Origin: Betaproteobacteria bacterium
GTDB taxonomy: Bacteria > Pseudomonadota > Gammaproteobacteria > Burkholderiales > WYBJ01
DNA length: 64,000 bases
Assembly (NCBI GenBank): GCA_009377585.1
Contig: WHTS01000005.1
Span: 7,179-71,178, forward strand
Reading direction: 5' to 3'
This document shows positions 29,252 through 36,643 of the stretch, one piece after another (position 1 is the first letter of the stretch; each line of letters opens with the position of its first letter). The translations under genes and the position numbers were made by a program. The notes beneath the pieces are model-generated. The model saw only the letters and a list, made by a program, of their open reading frames with translations. It was not told the origin of the DNA and did no database searches.

Positions 29252-30787
29252 TTATAGCGGCGATCGGCCGCTGCCCTCCTGCGGCTGGCCGCTTTCCTCC
29301 TGCGGCTGGCCGCTTTCCTCCTGCGGCTGGCCGCTGCCCTCCTGCGGCTCGTGGGCCGGCGTGCTGCCGTCGATCCCGGCCGCCGTCGCCTCCGGCTCTG
29401 CGTTCGCCGCCGCGGCGAGCCGTTGTTCCAGAGCGCGCAGCTTGTCGCGAATCGCCGCGCCGACGTGGATCTGCGGCTCGGAAGGCACGAACCCCTGTTC
29501 GCGTTCACGCGCCTCGATCGTCTTCCGAGCGTTGGCGAATGCGTCCTCGAACGAAAGCGAGCTGCGCAATTCTTCGTCGAATAGCGCCTTGGCGAGATAG
29601 GTGAAGTCCGATGCCGATCCGCAGCCGAACGATTGTCGGCTTGCGGCTGCGGCCGTGATGATGAGCGTGCGCTCGTCTTTCAGCGGCGCGATGTAGCCGC
29701 CCGAATAGCAGGCCGAAATGACGATCACCCGCCAGCGGATGCCCGCATCGTCCAGGGCCTTGCGCAGGTCTGCAGGATCGATCTCGGAGAGCTGGAGCGG
29801 CCATAGGTCGACGGAGAGCCGGTGCTTCTCGGAACCGTGCGAGGTGAGGTACAGGACGAGCAGGTCCTCTTGCGCATCCATGCGCCGGCCGATCGCGGCC
29901 AGGGCCGCGCGAATGCTGGTGAGCGTCGCGATCGGCCATTGGGTAAGCGTCGCCCGATTGTTGACCAGACGCACCGTTCGGCCGCGCGCATCGAAGCGCT
30001 GTTCCAGAAGCTCGGCGATCACCCCGACCTCCTTCATGAATACGTCCTCCGACGCATACAGGGCGGCGGTCAGGACATAGACATCGTCGATCCCCACCCG
30101 GCTGGGCGACAGCGCGCCGAGCGCTTGCTCGAGCAGGCGCGGCTGCGCATAGAAGGCGGATTCGGCTACGAGGCCTCGATCGGCGCCTGCGTCCCATGCC
30201 CCGTCATAGGCACGGCTCCAGAGCGGCCCGGCGGGAATCCAGTAGGCCGGCGCGACCAGCAGAATCAGGCCGTATGCGACCGCGCGCATGCGCCCGAGCG
30301 CAGGCGCGCGCACGAGGCGCGCAATCGCAAGCGAAACAGCCGCCGCCCACCAGAGCAGGAATCCGTACCACAGATACGGGCCGAGCTGCGGCCGCACACG
30401 ATCGAGACCGCCGCGTTCGAACAGCAGGCCGGTCAACCCGATCGGTATCGACAAGACCACGGCGAGCGCAGTCGCAGCGACCGCGATTCGCAGCGCGAGC
30501 CCGGAATCGTTCGCGCACTCGGCACACGCCACGCCGCACAACAGCGCAGCCGCGAGCAGGAACAGGGCGCGCGGAAGCGCGTACAGATTGAGCTGCCCGT
30601 CGAGACCGACGCCCGCCAGCTGGAAAACGAACGCGAGCGCGACATGGAGCAACCCCAGCGCAGCCAGCACGCGGGCCTGCGGTGCGAACGCGGCCGCGTC
30701 GGCGGGACGGAACAGCGCAAGCCGCAGCGCGGCGACGAGCGCAGCGCGGACCGGACGAGCGGGCAGCCCATTACTCGCCGGCGTCAT
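29252..30787 (-). CDS. Membrane-anchored peptidase C13 (caspase-fold) family protein
   Basis: A 511-residue protein. The N-terminal half has about five hydrophobic helices (near 38-60, 70-88, 98-122, 138-160, 168-186). The C-terminal half is a C13/legumain-like cysteine-peptidase domain with the His in LYLTSHGSEKHRL (His317) and the Cys in IVISACYSGGYIAPL (Cys360), both embedded in the usual hydrophobic strands. The tail holds four imperfect 24-base repeats coding QPQEESG-type units (29270-29345). ATG 30787 overlaps the stop of the mocA-like gene. Substrate unknown; its place between a mocA-like gene and moxR is unusual. Confidence 0.85.
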   Translation of the reverse strand: MTPASNGLPARPVRAALVAALRLALFRPADAAAFAPQARVLAALGLLHVALAFVFQLAGVGLDGQLNLYALPRALFLLAAALLCGVACAECANDSGLALRIAVAATALAVVLSIPIGLTGLLFERGGLDRVRPQLGPYLWYGFLLWWAAAVSLAIARLVRAPALGRMRAVAYGLILLVAPAYWIPAGPLWSRAYDGAWDAGADRGLVAESAFYAQPRLLEQALGALSPSRVGIDDVYVLTAALYASEDVFMKEVGVIAELLEQRFDARGRTVRLVNNRATLTQWPIATLTSIRAALAAIGRRMDAQEDLLVLYLTSHGSEKHRLSVDLWPLQLSEIDPADLRKALDDAGIRWRVIVISACYSGGYIAPLKDERTLIITAAAASRQSFGCGSASDFTYLAKALFDEELRSSLSFEDAFANARKTIEAREREQGFVPSEPQIHVGAAIRDKLRALEQRLAAAANAEPEATAAGIDGSTPAHEPQEGSGQPQEESGQPQEESGQPQEGSGRSPL

Positions 30788-31374
30788 GACCGCGGCGGGT
30801 CGGTCTTGAATCGTTCCAGGTCCAGGACGGTGTCGATGTCGGCGACCACGCCGGGATCATCGCATTCGATGAGCACGATCCGATCGCGTTCGGCGCGCAG
30901 GATCTCGCGCGCGCCGGCGTCCCCTGAAAGGGCCGCTACCCGCGCACCGTAGGCGGCCGCGAACCCGACCGGATGACCGCGCTCGCCGCGATGGACCGGT
31001 GCAACGAGCGGCGCGCCGTCTTCGAGCGCGCCGGCTACCGCACGAATCGTCTCCGGCCGTACCTTGGGCATGTCCGCCAGCGCGACGATCCAGCCGTCGG
31101 CGTCCGCACGGGCGCGCACCGCATGCGCCAGGCTCGATCCCATGCCCTGCCACGCGCTCGGGCACGGCTCGACGGCAATCCCGGCAGCACCCAGAAGCTC
31201 CGCCAGCCGCACATCTTCGGGCCGAACGACGGCGATCACCTCGTGCAGCGCCGCCGCGAGATTGCGCGCCGCCATCACTCCCACCGGCGTACCGTCCGCA
31301 AGCCTTGCCAGCAGCTTGTCACCACCGAAGCGCGTCCCCTGTCCTGCCGCCAGCAATACTCCGACGATGCGCAT
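30784..31374 (-). CDS. MocA-type nucleotidyltransferase (molybdenum-cofactor cytidylyl/guanylyltransferase family)
   Basis: A 196-residue MobA/MocA-like transferase: nucleotide-binding start MRIVGVLLAAGQGTRFGGDK, the WQGMGSSLAHAVRA segment, the metal-binding ALADMPKVRPETI and RGERGHPVGFAA, and DIDTVLDLERF at the end. The family transfers CMP or GMP to molybdopterin for xanthine-dehydrogenase- or DMSO-reductase-type enzymes. The HPVGF pattern and location beside MoxR and CoxE-like genes favour MocA (cytidylyl) function; this is inference. The frame is open upstream but ATG 31374 starts the nucleotide-binding motif. It overlaps the peptidase gene by four bases. Confidence 0.85.
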   Translation of the reverse strand: MRIVGVLLAAGQGTRFGGDKLLARLADGTPVGVMAARNLAAALHEVIAVVRPEDVRLAELLGAAGIAVEPCPSAWQGMGSSLAHAVRARADADGWIVALADMPKVRPETIRAVAGALEDGAPLVAPVHRGERGHPVGFAAAYGARVAALSGDAGAREILRAERDRIVLIECDDPGVVADIDTVLDLERFKTDPPRS

Positions 31375-31570
31375 CCCGACGCTCCATGAAACCGCCTCAT
31401 TGTAGGCGCAGCGGCGCGCTTCGGTATCCCGGGAATCGGTTGCGCCATCCCGGGAATCGGTTGCGCCATCCCGTGTCCGCGCGCGCCGGCCATATAGTGC
31501 GCACGACGCGCGGACAAGCCCCAAGGCAGTGCCGTAGAATGAATCGAATCGTGTGCTGGAGAGAACGGCT

Positions 31571-32455
31571 ATGAGCAGCATCGGCTTCATCGGTCTGGGC
31601 ATCATGGGCAAGCCCATGGCGCTGAATCTGATCAAGGGCGGGCATACCCTGTACCTCAACTCGCGCAGCGGCGTGGCCTCCGAGCTGACCGCGGCCGGCG
31701 GCAAGGCGTGCGACTCGCCCAAGGCAGTTGCGCAGCAGTCCGACGTCATCATCCTCATGGTTCCGGACACGCCCGATGTCGAGAAGGTGCTGTTCGGACC
31801 CAACGGCGTGTCCGAAGGCTTGAGCAAGGGCAAGCTCGTCGTCGACATGAGCTCGATCTCGCCGCTCGCGACCAAGGACTTCGCCCGGCGCATCAACGCG
31901 CTCGGCTGCGATTACCTGGATGCGCCGGTGTCGGGCGGCGAAGTGGGTGCCAAGAACGCGGCACTCACCATCATGGTCGGCGGCCCGCAGGCCGCGTTCG
32001 ACCGCGCCAAGCCGATCTTCGAGCAGCTAGGCAAGAACATCACGCTGGTCGGCGGCAACGGCGACGGTCAGACCTGCAAGGTCGCCAACCAGATCATCGT
32101 TGCGCTCAATATCGAGGCTGCTGCGGAAGCGCTGCTGTTTGCCGCCAAGGCCGGCGCCGATCCGGCCAAGGTGCGGCAGGCGCTGATGGGCGGGTTCGCC
32201 GCTTCGCGCGTGCTGGAAGTGCACGGCGAGCGCATGATCAAGCGCACCTTCGATCCCGGCTTTCGCATCGAGCTGCACCAGAAGGACCTCGGTCTCGCAC
32301 TATCGGGCGCGCGCGCGCTCGGCATGAGCCTGCCGAACACGGCGACAGCGCAGGAGCTGTTCAATGCGTGCGTCGCCAACGGCGGGGCTCAGTGGGACCA
32401 TTCCGGCATGGTGCGTGCGCTGGAGCGGCTGGCGAACCACGAGGTTGGAAAGTAG
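31571..32455 (+). CDS. garR: 2-hydroxy-3-oxopropionate (tartronate semialdehyde) reductase-like dehydrogenase
   Basis: A 294-residue beta-hydroxyacid dehydrogenase. Marks are the NAD-binding IGFIGLGIMGKPMALNL, the substrate loop DAPVSGGEVGAKNAALTIMV, catalytic lysine region GQTCKVANQIIVALNIEA and the C-terminal FRIELHQKDLGLALSGA. These fit GarR/GlxR enzymes, which reduce tartronate semialdehyde to glycerate. GGAGAG lies just before ATG 31571. Its position upstream of glcDEF supports a role in glycolate/glyoxylate use. Confidence 0.88.
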   Translation: MSSIGFIGLGIMGKPMALNLIKGGHTLYLNSRSGVASELTAAGGKACDSPKAVAQQSDVIILMVPDTPDVEKVLFGPNGVSEGLSKGKLVVDMSSISPLATKDFARRINALGCDYLDAPVSGGEVGAKNAALTIMVGGPQAAFDRAKPIFEQLGKNITLVGGNGDGQTCKVANQIIVALNIEAAAEALLFAAKAGADPAKVRQALMGGFAASRVLEVHGERMIKRTFDPGFRIELHQKDLGLALSGARALGMSLPNTATAQELFNACVANGGAQWDHSGMVRALERLANHEVGK

Positions 32456-32480
32456 CGTCACTTCGGGCACCTGCTTGCTT

Positions 32481-32518
32481 CCCTCACCCCCTGCCCCTCT
32501 CCCGGAGGGAGAGGGGAG
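32481..32518. repeat. GC-rich hairpin repeat, second copy
   Basis: CCCTCACCCCCTGCCCCTCT followed by CCCGGAGGGAGAGGGGAG matches the repeat at 1984-2024. It lies in the 78-base gap between the reductase gene and glcD. Confidence 0.6.
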
Positions 32519-32533
32519 TAAGAGCCCTTCCGG

Positions 32534-34072
32534 ATGTCCTCCATCGTGCAGACCCTCGATCGCGTGGAAAGCAACGACCGGCTGCCGTCCACAGGCAACG
32601 GCCGGGTGCTGCCGGCGGCCGAACGCGCGAGCCTGCTCGCCGCATTGAGCGAGTTCCTGCCGGCCGACGCTGTCCTGTTCGATCGCGAAGACCTGAAGCC
32701 GTACGAGTGCGACGGGCTCTCCGCCTACAAGCAGCTGCCCGCGATCGTCGTGCTGCCGCGGAACGAGGAAGAAGTGCGCCGCACGCTCGGGCTGTGCAGC
32801 GCGCGCAATGTCCCGGTAGTTGCGCGCGGAGCCGGCACGGGTCTATCGGGCGGCGCGCTGCCGCATGGCGCCGGCGTGCTCATGTCGCTTGCCCGCTTCA
32901 TGCGCATCCTCGAGACCGACCCGCTAGCGCGCACCGCCCGCGTACAGCCCGGCGTGCGCAATCTGGCCATCTCGGAGGCGGCGGCGCCCCACGGCTTGTA
33001 CTACGCGCCGGACCCGTCGAGCCAGATCGCCTGCACGATCGGCGGCAACGTGGCCGAGAATTCCGGGGGCGTGCATTGCCTCAAGTACGGGCTCACCGTG
33101 CACAACATTCTGCGGCTGCGGATGTGTACGAGCGAGGGTGAGATGGTCGAGATCGGCGCCGATGCGCTCGATAGTGCCGGGTACGATCTGCTGGCGCTGA
33201 TGACGGGATCCGAAGGACTTCTGGGCGTCGTCACCGAAGTCACGGTCAAGCTGCTGCCGAAGCCTGAAACCGCCCGCTGCGTGCTCGCCGCGTTCGACAG
33301 CATCACGGCAGCCGGCAACGCCGTTGCCGATGTCATCGCTGCGGGCATCATTCCGGCCGGCCTGGAGATGATGGACAAGCAGGCGACGGCGGCCGTGGAG
33401 CCGTTCGTGCATGCGGGTTACCCGCTCGACGCCGAAGCGATCCTGCTGTGCGAGTCCGACGGCACGGCGGCGGAAGTCGAAGCGGAGATCGGCCGCGTGA
33501 ACGAAGTCATGCGGGCTGCCGGCGCCTACGAGGTTCGGGTATCGCGCGACGAGGCCGAGCAGCTGCGCTTCTGGTCGGGGCGCAAGGCCGCCTTCCCCGC
33601 GGTCGGGCGCATCTCGCCCGACTACTACTGCATGGACGGCACCATTCCGCGCAAGCGCCTGGCCGAGGTGCTCGCAGGCATCGGCGCCCTCGAACGCAAG
33701 TACGAGCTGCGCTGCGCCAACGTTTTCCATGCCGGCGACGGCAACCTGCATCCGCTGATTCTCTACGACGCAAACGCGCCCGGCGAGCTGGAACGCTGCG
33801 AAGCGTTCGGCGCCGAGATCCTGGAGCTTTGCGTTGAGGCGGGCGGCACCATCACCGGCGAGCACGGTGTCGGCGTGGAAAAGATCGACCAGATGTGCAT
33901 CCAGTTTCCGCCCAAGGTGCTTGCCGCTTTTCATGCGGTCAAGTCTGCGTTCGATCCGGCCGGCATTCTCAATCCCGGCAAGGCCGTGCCGACGCTGCAT
34001 CGCTGCGCCGAGCTGGGTCGCATGCATGTGCACGGCGGGCAAGAGAAGCATCCGGAATTGCCACGCTTCTGA
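32534..34072 (+). CDS. glcD: Glycolate oxidase subunit GlcD
   Basis: FAD-binding catalytic subunit of glycolate oxidase, which oxidises glycolate to glyoxylate. The 512-residue protein has the PCMH-type FAD site (VVARGAGTGLSGGALPHG, GGNVAENSGGVHCLKYG, MTGSEGLLGVVTEVTVKLLP) and the C-terminal FAD-linked oxidase domain (NVFHAGDGNLHPLILYD, TGEHGVGVEK, FDPAGILNPGKAVP). It is the first gene of glcDEF. Confidence 0.95.
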   Translation: MSSIVQTLDRVESNDRLPSTGNGRVLPAAERASLLAALSEFLPADAVLFDREDLKPYECDGLSAYKQLPAIVVLPRNEEEVRRTLGLCSARNVPVVARGAGTGLSGGALPHGAGVLMSLARFMRILETDPLARTARVQPGVRNLAISEAAAPHGLYYAPDPSSQIACTIGGNVAENSGGVHCLKYGLTVHNILRLRMCTSEGEMVEIGADALDSAGYDLLALMTGSEGLLGVVTEVTVKLLPKPETARCVLAAFDSITAAGNAVADVIAAGIIPAGLEMMDKQATAAVEPFVHAGYPLDAEAILLCESDGTAAEVEAEIGRVNEVMRAAGAYEVRVSRDEAEQLRFWSGRKAAFPAVGRISPDYYCMDGTIPRKRLAEVLAGIGALERKYELRCANVFHAGDGNLHPLILYDANAPGELERCEAFGAEILELCVEAGGTITGEHGVGVEKIDQMCIQFPPKVLAAFHAVKSAFDPAGILNPGKAVPTLHRCAELGRMHVHGGQEKHPELPRF

Positions 34073-34124
34073 GCGCGCACGCTTTCGATTCGGCATCGCA
34101 CGAGTGAAGCATCTACAACCGAAA

Positions 34125-34205
34125 TGCGATCCGTCGTTCCCGCGCAAGCGGGAGCCCAGGCCCAGCGGCGCGAGTCCTGGATTCCCGCTTGCGCGGGAAT
34201 GACGC
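34125..34205. repeat. REP-like inverted repeat upstream of glcE
   Basis: CCGTCGTTCCCGCGCAAGCG at 34130-34149 pairs with CGCTTGCGCGGGAATGACG at about 34187-34205. This is the widespread 'TTCCCGCG-AAGCGGGAA' class of bacterial intergenic repeat. It falls in the gap between glcD and glcE and, if translated upstream of glcE, gives a repeat-like peptide (WIPACAGMT), so it is not part of GlcE. Confidence 0.75.
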
Positions 34206-34225
34206 TGCGAGGACCGGCTGCTCTC

Positions 34226-35284
34226 ATGCACGACCTTGTCACCGAATGGTCCGAGCGCATCCGCGAAGCGGCGGCGGCCGGCGAGCCGTTGTGCATTCGC
34301 GCTGGCGGCAGCAAGGATTTCTACGGCGGCATTCGCCAGGGCGCCTTGCTCGATACTTCCGACTACCGCGGCATCGTGGAGTACGAGCCGACCGAGCTGG
34401 TGTTGATCGCTCGCGCCGGAACACCGCTCGCCGAGATCGAGCACGCCCTTGCCGAACGAGACCAGATGCTCGCGTTCGAGCCGCCGCATCTCGGCCCCGC
34501 TGCAACGTTGGGTGGTGCAATCGCCTGCGGACTTTCCGGGCCGCGGCGCGCCGCTGCCGGCTCGGCGCGCGACTTCGTGCTCGGCGCGCGCATCCTCGAC
34601 GGCCGCGGCGACGAACTGGCATTCGGCGGCAAGGTGATGAAGAACGTCGCCGGCTACGATGTTTCCCGCCTGATGGTCGGTGCAATGGGAACGCTGGGAT
34701 TGCTCCTCGACGTTTCGCTCAAGGTGCTGCCCGAGCCCGCACACGAACTGACCTTGCGCTTCGAGCTGGACCAGGCAGCGGCGATCCGACGCATGAACGA
34801 GTGGGCTGCACGACCTTACGCCATATCGGCAACCTGCCATGAGGAACGCGTGCTCGCGATCCGCCTGTCGGGAACGCAGGCCGGCGTGGAAGCGCTCGCA
34901 CGGCAGCTCGGCGGCGAGCGGGTGCCCGATTCCGCCGAGTTTTGGCGCGCCGTGCGCGAGCAGCAATGCAGCTTCTTCCGAGGCGCGGCAACGCTGTGGC
35001 GCCTGTCGGTCAAATCCACCGCGCCTGCCCTCGCGCTGGCCGGTCCGCAGTTGCTCGAATGGAACGGTGCGCTGCGCTGGGTGCGCACCGACGCCGACCC
35101 TGTCGAGGTGCGCAAGCTGGCGCACAAGGCAGGCGGGCACGCCACCTGGTATCGCGGCGCGGCCGAGCGCGCGAACGTGTTCCATCCGCTGGCCGAACCG
35201 CTCATGCGCCTGCACAGACGCCTGAAGCAGACCTTCGATCCGGCCGGCGTTCTCAATCGCGGGCGCCTGTACCCCGATCTGTAG
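34226..35284 (+). CDS. glcE: Glycolate oxidase subunit GlcE
   Basis: A 352-residue second FAD-binding subunit of glycolate oxidase: PLCIRAGGSKDFYGG, FEPPHLGPAATLGGAIACGL, GSARDFVLGARILDGRG, GGKVMKNVAGYDVSRLMVG and C-terminal FDPAGVLNRGRLYPDL. ATG 34226 (MHDLVTEWSERIREAA) is the start; an earlier ATG at 34124 would only add a translated dispersed repeat. glcF follows after 31 bases. Confidence 0.94.
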   Translation: MHDLVTEWSERIREAAAAGEPLCIRAGGSKDFYGGIRQGALLDTSDYRGIVEYEPTELVLIARAGTPLAEIEHALAERDQMLAFEPPHLGPAATLGGAIACGLSGPRRAAAGSARDFVLGARILDGRGDELAFGGKVMKNVAGYDVSRLMVGAMGTLGLLLDVSLKVLPEPAHELTLRFELDQAAAIRRMNEWAARPYAISATCHEERVLAIRLSGTQAGVEALARQLGGERVPDSAEFWRAVREQQCSFFRGAATLWRLSVKSTAPALALAGPQLLEWNGALRWVRTDADPVEVRKLAHKAGGHATWYRGAAERANVFHPLAEPLMRLHRRLKQTFDPAGVLNRGRLYPDL

Positions 35285-35315
35285 AATCGGGAACAGACCG
35301 CCCCATCGAGCCTGC

Positions 35316-36545
35316 ATGCAGACGAATCTTGCTCAGTTCATCAAGGACACGCCCGAAGGCCAGGAGGCCGATGCGATCCTGCGCAAGTGCGTGCACTGCG
35401 GGTTTTGCAACGCGACCTGCCCGACCTATCAGTTGCTGGGCGATGAGCTGGACGGACCGCGCGGGCGCATTTATCTCATCAAGCAGGTGCTCGAAGGCGC
35501 CAGTCCGAGCGAGAAGACGCAAATCCACCTGGACCGATGCCTCACCTGCCGTGCGTGCGAGACCACCTGTCCGTCCGGCGTGCAGTATGCGCGGCTGGCC
35601 GACATCGGCCGTGCCGTGGTGGAAGCTCGGGTGGAACGCCCGCTCGCCGAGCGGCTGCGACGTAGCGCTCTTCGGCGCACGTTGGCCGAGCCTCGGCTGT
35701 TCGCACCGCTGCTCGCACTCGGCCAACTGGTGTCACCGTGGTTGCCATCGACGCTGCGCGCCCGAGTGCCGCCACGCGAGACCCGGAGCCCATGGGCACC
35801 GCTTCGCCATGCCCGTCGCATGCTGGTGCTCGATGGCTGCGTACAGCCCGCGCTCGCTCCAAACATCAACGCCGCCGCATCGCGCGTGCTGGACCGCCTC
35901 GGGATCTCACTGCAGCGCGTGGCCGAAGCGGGCTGCTGCGGCGCGATCGACTTCCATCTGAACGCCGCCGATACGGCACGCCAGCGCATACGCAACCTGA
36001 TCGATGCCTGGTGGCCGCACCTCGAAGGCGCCGAAGCGATCGTCTTCACCGCCAGCGGTTGCGGGGTGATGCTGAGGGACTATGCGCATGTTCTGGTCGA
36101 CGATCCCCGCTATCGCGACAAGGCGCGGCGCATCGCCGAATCGTGCCGCGACTTGAGCGAAGTGCTGCTCGCCGAGCGCGAGAAACTGCGGGCCGCATGC
36201 GAGCCCGCGGCCGCGCGCCGCGTGGCGTTCCATTCGCCGTGCACCCTGCAGCATGGATTGCGCGTGCGCGGCGCGATCGAGACGTTGCTGAGCGACCTCG
36301 GTTTCGAGCTTGCCGCCGTGCCCGATGCGCACTTGTGCTGCGGCTCGGCGGGAACGTATTCCATCCTACAACCCGAGCTGTCGCAGCGGCTCAAGGACGC
36401 GAAACAGGCTGCGCTGAATTCCGGCCAGCCGGACGAGATCCTCACCGCCAACATCGGCTGTCTCATGCATCTGCGCGCGGGCATGCAAACGCCCCTGCGG
36501 CATTGGATCGAGGCGGTGGCCGAGCGGATCTCGACGGGCACGTAG
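35316..36545 (+). CDS. glcF: Glycolate oxidase iron-sulfur subunit GlcF
   Basis: A 409-residue electron-transfer subunit. Two 4Fe-4S ferredoxin motifs are visible, CVHCGFCNATCP near residue 28 and CLTCRACETTCP near residue 78. Two CCG domains follow, with GCCGAIDFH and CCGSAGTYS, which bind a non-canonical cluster in heterodisulfide-reductase-like subunits. It closes the glcDEF operon. Confidence 0.95.
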   Translation: MQTNLAQFIKDTPEGQEADAILRKCVHCGFCNATCPTYQLLGDELDGPRGRIYLIKQVLEGASPSEKTQIHLDRCLTCRACETTCPSGVQYARLADIGRAVVEARVERPLAERLRRSALRRTLAEPRLFAPLLALGQLVSPWLPSTLRARVPPRETRSPWAPLRHARRMLVLDGCVQPALAPNINAAASRVLDRLGISLQRVAEAGCCGAIDFHLNAADTARQRIRNLIDAWWPHLEGAEAIVFTASGCGVMLRDYAHVLVDDPRYRDKARRIAESCRDLSEVLLAEREKLRAACEPAAARRVAFHSPCTLQHGLRVRGAIETLLSDLGFELAAVPDAHLCCGSAGTYSILQPELSQRLKDAKQAALNSGQPDEILTANIGCLMHLRAGMQTPLRHWIEAVAERISTGT

Positions 36546-36643
36546 GGCAAGAAGCATCGAATGACGTTGTTGATGTCAACGGCAGCGTACGCAGGCAGAG
36601 TTCCGCCACCCCGGTGCTAGAATCGGCCGGCTGGAGGATCATC

